DNA of 7,634 nucleotides. Source: JALZHR01 sp036389695. Its GTDB lineage: Bacteria; Acidobacteriota; Blastocatellia; Pyrinomonadales; Pyrinomonadaceae. A program made the translations under genes and the position numbers. The stretch covers positions 1-7,634 of the forward strand of contig DASVWG010000317.1 in assembly GCA_036389695.1 (NCBI GenBank), given 5' to 3'. The notes under the pieces were generated by a model that worked only from the letters and a program-made list of their open reading frames with translations, made no database searches and was not told the origin of the DNA. Positions 5,702-7,634 of this stretch are shown piece by piece. The first letter of the stretch is position 1, and each line of letters opens with the position of its first letter.

Positions 5702-6295
5702 CTACATGCTTACGATGCGCATTCGGCGCAAAATTTTCGCCAGTTCTATTCGTCCGCGATTAATACGCGATTTGACGGTGCCTTCGGGAATTTTCAGCAG
5801 CTCGACGATTTCCTGATAGCTCAGTTCCTCGATGTCGCGCAGAATCACGCAGGTTCGCAAATCGGGCGGAAGCTTGTCGATGCCTTCCTGAACCTGCCGC
5901 GCCAGCTCGCGCCGTTCAATCTCCTTATGCACCGAGCCGCCGACCGAGCGCAGATGAAACGCGTGGTCTTCGACGTCGTCCGCCATCGAATCCTGCGGGT
6001 TGCGCTGGCGATGACGATAATCGTCGATAATCAAATTTCGCGCCAGCCGCATCAGCCAGTTCGACAAATCGCCGTGTTTGGCGTCGTATTGGTCGAGCGT
6101 GCGATAAATCCTGACAAAGACCTCCTGCGTCAAATCCTCGGCTGCCTCGACGCTCGACGTAAAACGATAGGCAAGATTGAAAATGCGGCGCGAAAACGTC
6201 GCCACAATCTCTTCCCAAGCCGTCCCGTCGCCCGCGCGACAACGCCTTACGAGGTCAGCTCCCTGACTGCCAGCTAATGCTTTTACAGCTTCCAA
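5702..6295 (-). CDS. ECF-type RNA polymerase sigma factor (RpoE-like)
   Basis: This 197-residue protein has the two domains of group 4 sigma factors. Sigma-2 spans about residues 12-95, with the AEDLTQEVFVRIY core-binding segment at 52-64 and NWLMRLARNLIIDDYRH (79-95) for -10 recognition. Sigma-4 spans about 130-190, with LPPDLRTCVILRDIEELSYQ (142-161) and the helix-turn-helix IPEGTVKSRINRGR (169-182) for -35 recognition. No sigma-3 or extra C-terminal domain is present, and the length is normal. The only usable start is TTG at 6295-6293: no ATG or GTG lies near it, the frame is closed by a TGA a short way upstream, and GGAG at 6309-6306 sits 10 nt before it. It is the first gene of the operon with its anti-sigma and the B-box/TM2-like protein. 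Its regulon cannot be read from this window. Confidence 0.95.
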   Translation of the reverse strand: MEAVKALAGSQGADLVRRCRAGDGTAWEEIVATFSRRIFNLAYRFTSSVEAAEDLTQEVFVRIYRTLDQYDAKHGDLSNWLMRLARNLIIDDYRHRQRNPQDSMADDVEDHAFHLRSVGGSVHKEIERRELARQVQEGIDKLPPDLRTCVILRDIEELSYQEIVELLKIPEGTVKSRINRGRIELAKILRRMRIVSM

Positions 6296-6305
6296 TGTTT
6301 GATTT

Positions 6306-6309
6306 CTCC
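6306..6309 (-). promoter_or_regulatory. Ribosome binding site deciding a TTG start
   Basis: GGAG on the minus strand, 10 nt upstream of TTG at 6295-6293, is the only ribosome-binding-like sequence near the N-terminus of the sigma factor. It supports a non-ATG start, which may keep the sigma factor's synthesis low. Confidence 0.55.
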
Positions 6310-6370
6310 GAAAAACAAATGCTTTTCAGTTCAAAGCAGCAAAGCCCAAAACTCGCTTTGCCAAAAAGTT

Positions 6371-6398
6371 CTTACGAACGGGCGCGAAAAAAAGTTCC
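6371..6398 (-). promoter_or_regulatory. Candidate ECF (autoregulated) promoter of the sigma operon
   Basis: On the minus strand GGAAC (6398-6394), extending to GGAACTT, is followed by 17 nt and CGTAAG (6376-6371). GGAAC with a CGT-type -10 at 16-17 nt is the usual pattern of ECF sigma promoters, and such genes commonly drive their own expression. The leader to the TTG start would be about 70 nt. The assignment is by consensus only. Confidence 0.5.
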
Positions 6399-6410
6399 AA
6401 AGAAAGACGA

Positions 6411-6450
6411 GAAAGGCTGGCGTTCGAAAACAATCAACCGCCAGCCTTTC
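6411..6450. terminator. 12-bp hairpin between the repeat protein gene and the sigma operon
   Basis: GAAAGGCTGGCG (6411-6422) and CGCCAGCCTTTC (6439-6450) are perfect complements around a 16-nt loop. On the minus strand it is followed by a pyrimidine-rich stretch (TCGTCTTTCTTT), a weak U-tract. With the hairpin at 6461-6499 it probably ends transcription of the gene stopping at 6511, shielding the sigma promoter next to it. Confidence 0.6.
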
Positions 6451-6460
6451 CGGATTTAAG

Positions 6461-6499
6461 GATAAACCGGAAAATTAAACTTCAACTTTCCGGTTTATC
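6461..6499. terminator. 13-bp hairpin just after the FG-GAP repeat gene
   Basis: GATAAACCGGAAA (6461-6473) pairs perfectly with TTTCCGGTTTATC (6487-6499) around a 13-nt loop. It starts 11 nt after the stop codon of the minus-strand gene ending at 6511. It is the first of two tandem hairpins that the transcript would meet. Confidence 0.65.
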
Positions 6500-6510
6500 A
6501 CGCCTGAGAT

Positions 6511-7634
6511 TTACGGAATGTAGTATTTCGGAACGGCTCTGTCCGTCGCCAAACCGAAGCCCGCGGAAGCGAACCCGCTGGTCGAACGATTCATAAACCA
6601 CGTTCCGTTGCGATAGACGGCAAAGTCGTCTTTACCGTCGCCGTCGTAGTCGCCCGGAACCGGAACGTCGCCGCTGGCGCCGAACTGAACCGAGTCGAAA
6701 TTCTGCGACGGAACGCCTGTTCCTCTCCAAACATACCAGGTTCCATTCGACGGACGGAAAACGGCGAGGTCGTCCCTGTTGTCGCCGTTGTAGTCAGCCG
6801 GAACCGGCAAGTCGGTCGAAACGCCAAACTGCGCCTGTGAGGCATCGCCGTTCGAGGTTCTCACATACCAGGTCGCGTTTGACGGGCGGAATACGGCGGG
6901 TTCTTCTTTACCGTCGCCGTCGAAATCGCCGGAAACCGGGACGTCGCCGTTTTGCCCGAATTGAATCGCGGAGAATCCCGAGCCGTCAATATTGATGCTG
7001 AACCACGTTCCGCTCGAAGGTCTAAAGACCATCAGCTCGTCTTCGGGGTCAGCGTCAAAGTTGCCCGGCTGCGGAATATCGCCGCTCTGTCCGAATTGAA
7101 TCGCGGCAAATCCGCCGGTGCTTCGCAGGAGATACCATTTTCCTTCCGAAGGTCTGAAAACAGCTACGTCCGTCTTGCTGTCGCTGTCGTAATTGCCCGG
7201 GACAATTATGTCGGCAGAGACGCCGAACTGCACGGCGCTGAAGCCATCCGTCGAACGGTTCAGATACCAGTTGCCTTCCGCCGGACGGAAAACGGACAAA
7301 TCGGTTTTGCCGTCGCCGTCAAAGTCGGCGCGCGATTTCGGCGTGACGTTATTAACGCCGGTGCAGGCGAAATCGTTGGCTTCAAAAGTCAGCGACCAAC
7401 CGCCCGCGAAAGAGCCGGTGTCGTTTCCCGCGTCGTCTCTGACATACAGCGACCACGTTCCGTTCATCGTCGAACCGTCCGAACCGAATGACGAAGCGAA
7501 TGTCGCCACGCCAGCCGGTGCCGGATTATTATACGGAGCCGCCGGTGCGGGCGCGCGCAGCGCGTCGGTCGTCGTATCGGTATTGCCCGGTTTGAATGTT
7601 CCGGTAACCAATTGCGATGTCGAAAGCGCGCTCG
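6511..7634 (-). CDS. Secreted FG-GAP/VCBS repeat protein with P-domain-like region (partial, N-terminus outside window)
   Basis: The frame is open from the right edge to a stop at 6511-6513, giving at least 374 residues of the C-terminal part. A TTG at 7611 is merely a codon inside the open frame, not a credible start. The first part (to about 7372) has NGTWSLYVRDDAGNDTGSFA then GGWSLTF, the signature of proprotein-convertase P-like jelly-roll domains common on bacterial secreted proteins. After a short linker come six repeats of about 44-48 residues, each with a D-x-D-x-D-type calcium loop, AVFRPSxGTWY, QFG and DxPVPG, as in FG-GAP/VCBS beta-propeller blades. The chain ends YYIP with no sorting tail. 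Such proteins are exported and surface-associated or released; a role in adhesion or binding is inference. No catalytic domain is visible in this part. Two hairpins follow the stop. Confidence 0.9.
   Translation of the reverse strand, partial: SALSTSQLVTGTFKPGNTDTTTDALRAPAPAAPYNNPAPAGVATFASSFGSDGSTMNGTWSLYVRDDAGNDTGSFAGGWSLTFEANDFACTGVNNVTPKSRADFDGDGKTDLSVFRPAEGNWYLNRSTDGFSAVQFGVSADIIVPGNYDSDSKTDVAVFRPSEGKWYLLRSTGGFAAIQFGQSGDIPQPGNFDADPEDELMVFRPSSGTWFSINIDGSGFSAIQFGQNGDVPVSGDFDGDGKEEPAVFRPSNATWYVRTSNGDASQAQFGVSTDLPVPADYNGDNRDDLAVFRPSNGTWYVWRGTGVPSQNFDSVQFGASGDVPVPGDYDGDGKDDFAVYRNGTWFMNRSTSGFASAGFGLATDRAVPKYYIP
6529..7326 (-). repeat. Six FG-GAP/VCBS-type repeats
   Basis: Counting from the codon at 7611, repeats start at residues 96, 140, 184, 229, 273 and 321 (DFDGDGK, NYDSDSK, NFDADPE, DFDGDGK, DYNGDNR, DYDGDGK). 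The third is weakest in the calcium-binding loop, and the last lacks the RPS of the FRPS motif (AVYRNGTW). Six or seven such blades suit one closed propeller. Confidence 0.88.

Noticed and set aside
5699..6277. 192-codon plus-strand frame
   Set aside because: It is the exact antisense shadow of the sigma factor gene, with no domain or ribosome binding site.
6277..6459. 60-codon plus-strand frame in the sigma upstream region
   Set aside because: It lacks a ribosome binding site, overlaps the candidate ECF promoter and one arm of a hairpin, and reads as a lysine-rich chance frame.
1..7634. CRISPR array, tRNA, transposase or phage signatures
   Set aside because: No regularly spaced direct repeats, cloverleaf sequences or recombinase motifs were seen on either strand. 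The repeats found are coding or hairpins.

Overview
The window looks like chromosomal DNA of a mesophilic member of the Acidobacteriota, most likely the Blastocatellia (Pyrinomonadales-like). This is inferred from protein character, not from a marker gene. The clues are an FG-GAP/VCBS-type secreted protein with FRPSxGTWY repeats behind a proprotein-convertase-like domain, a decayed tail of another large secreted protein ending in RWAWDVFL, and a glycine-zipper exoprotein of a type I associate with that lineage. Base composition is moderate. Coding regions are G+C-richer than the A/T-rich intergenic regions. No tRNA, rRNA, CRISPR array, insertion sequence or phage gene was seen.

Layout, left to right. 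Positions 1-309 (minus) hold the 5' part of an OsmC-family gene cut by the window edge. It diverges from a secreted glycine-zipper protein at 503-2080 (plus), which has a sigma-70-like promoter, a strong ribosome binding site and a rho-independent terminator. Positions 2157-2429 hold a gene remnant: a recognisable C-terminal fragment with an in-frame TGA and no start. A long near-perfect hairpin at 2445-2491 separates it from a membrane-anchored M23 (LytM-type) peptidase at 2507-3343 (minus). The peptidase has a good promoter and an unusually long leader, about 185 nt, that can fold.

The centre and right are one minus-strand block read right to left: an ECF RNA polymerase sigma factor (6295-5702, TTG start), a membrane anti-sigma factor with two tandem zinc-finger domains (5643-4852), a B-box-zinc/TM2-like membrane protein (4851-4096) whose ATG directly follows the anti-sigma stop, and, after a 159-nt gap, a small three-helix membrane protein (3936-3658) that may have its own promoter. 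A GGAAC-N17-CGTAA element upstream of the sigma gene fits an ECF-type autoregulated promoter. The inferred logic is a membrane-linked stress or envelope-sensing module: the anti-sigma holds the sigma factor at the membrane, release activates the operon, and the zinc-ribbon membrane protein is made in step with the anti-sigma.

At the right edge (6511-7634, minus) is the 3' part of a large secreted protein with six FG-GAP-like repeats. Two strong hairpins separate it from the sigma operon.

Nothing here is clearly a wholly new system. The most distinctive items are the sigma/anti-sigma/B-box-TM2 cassette with its exactly spaced internal duplication in the anti-sigma, the structured leader of the peptidase gene, and the decayed exoprotein tail.
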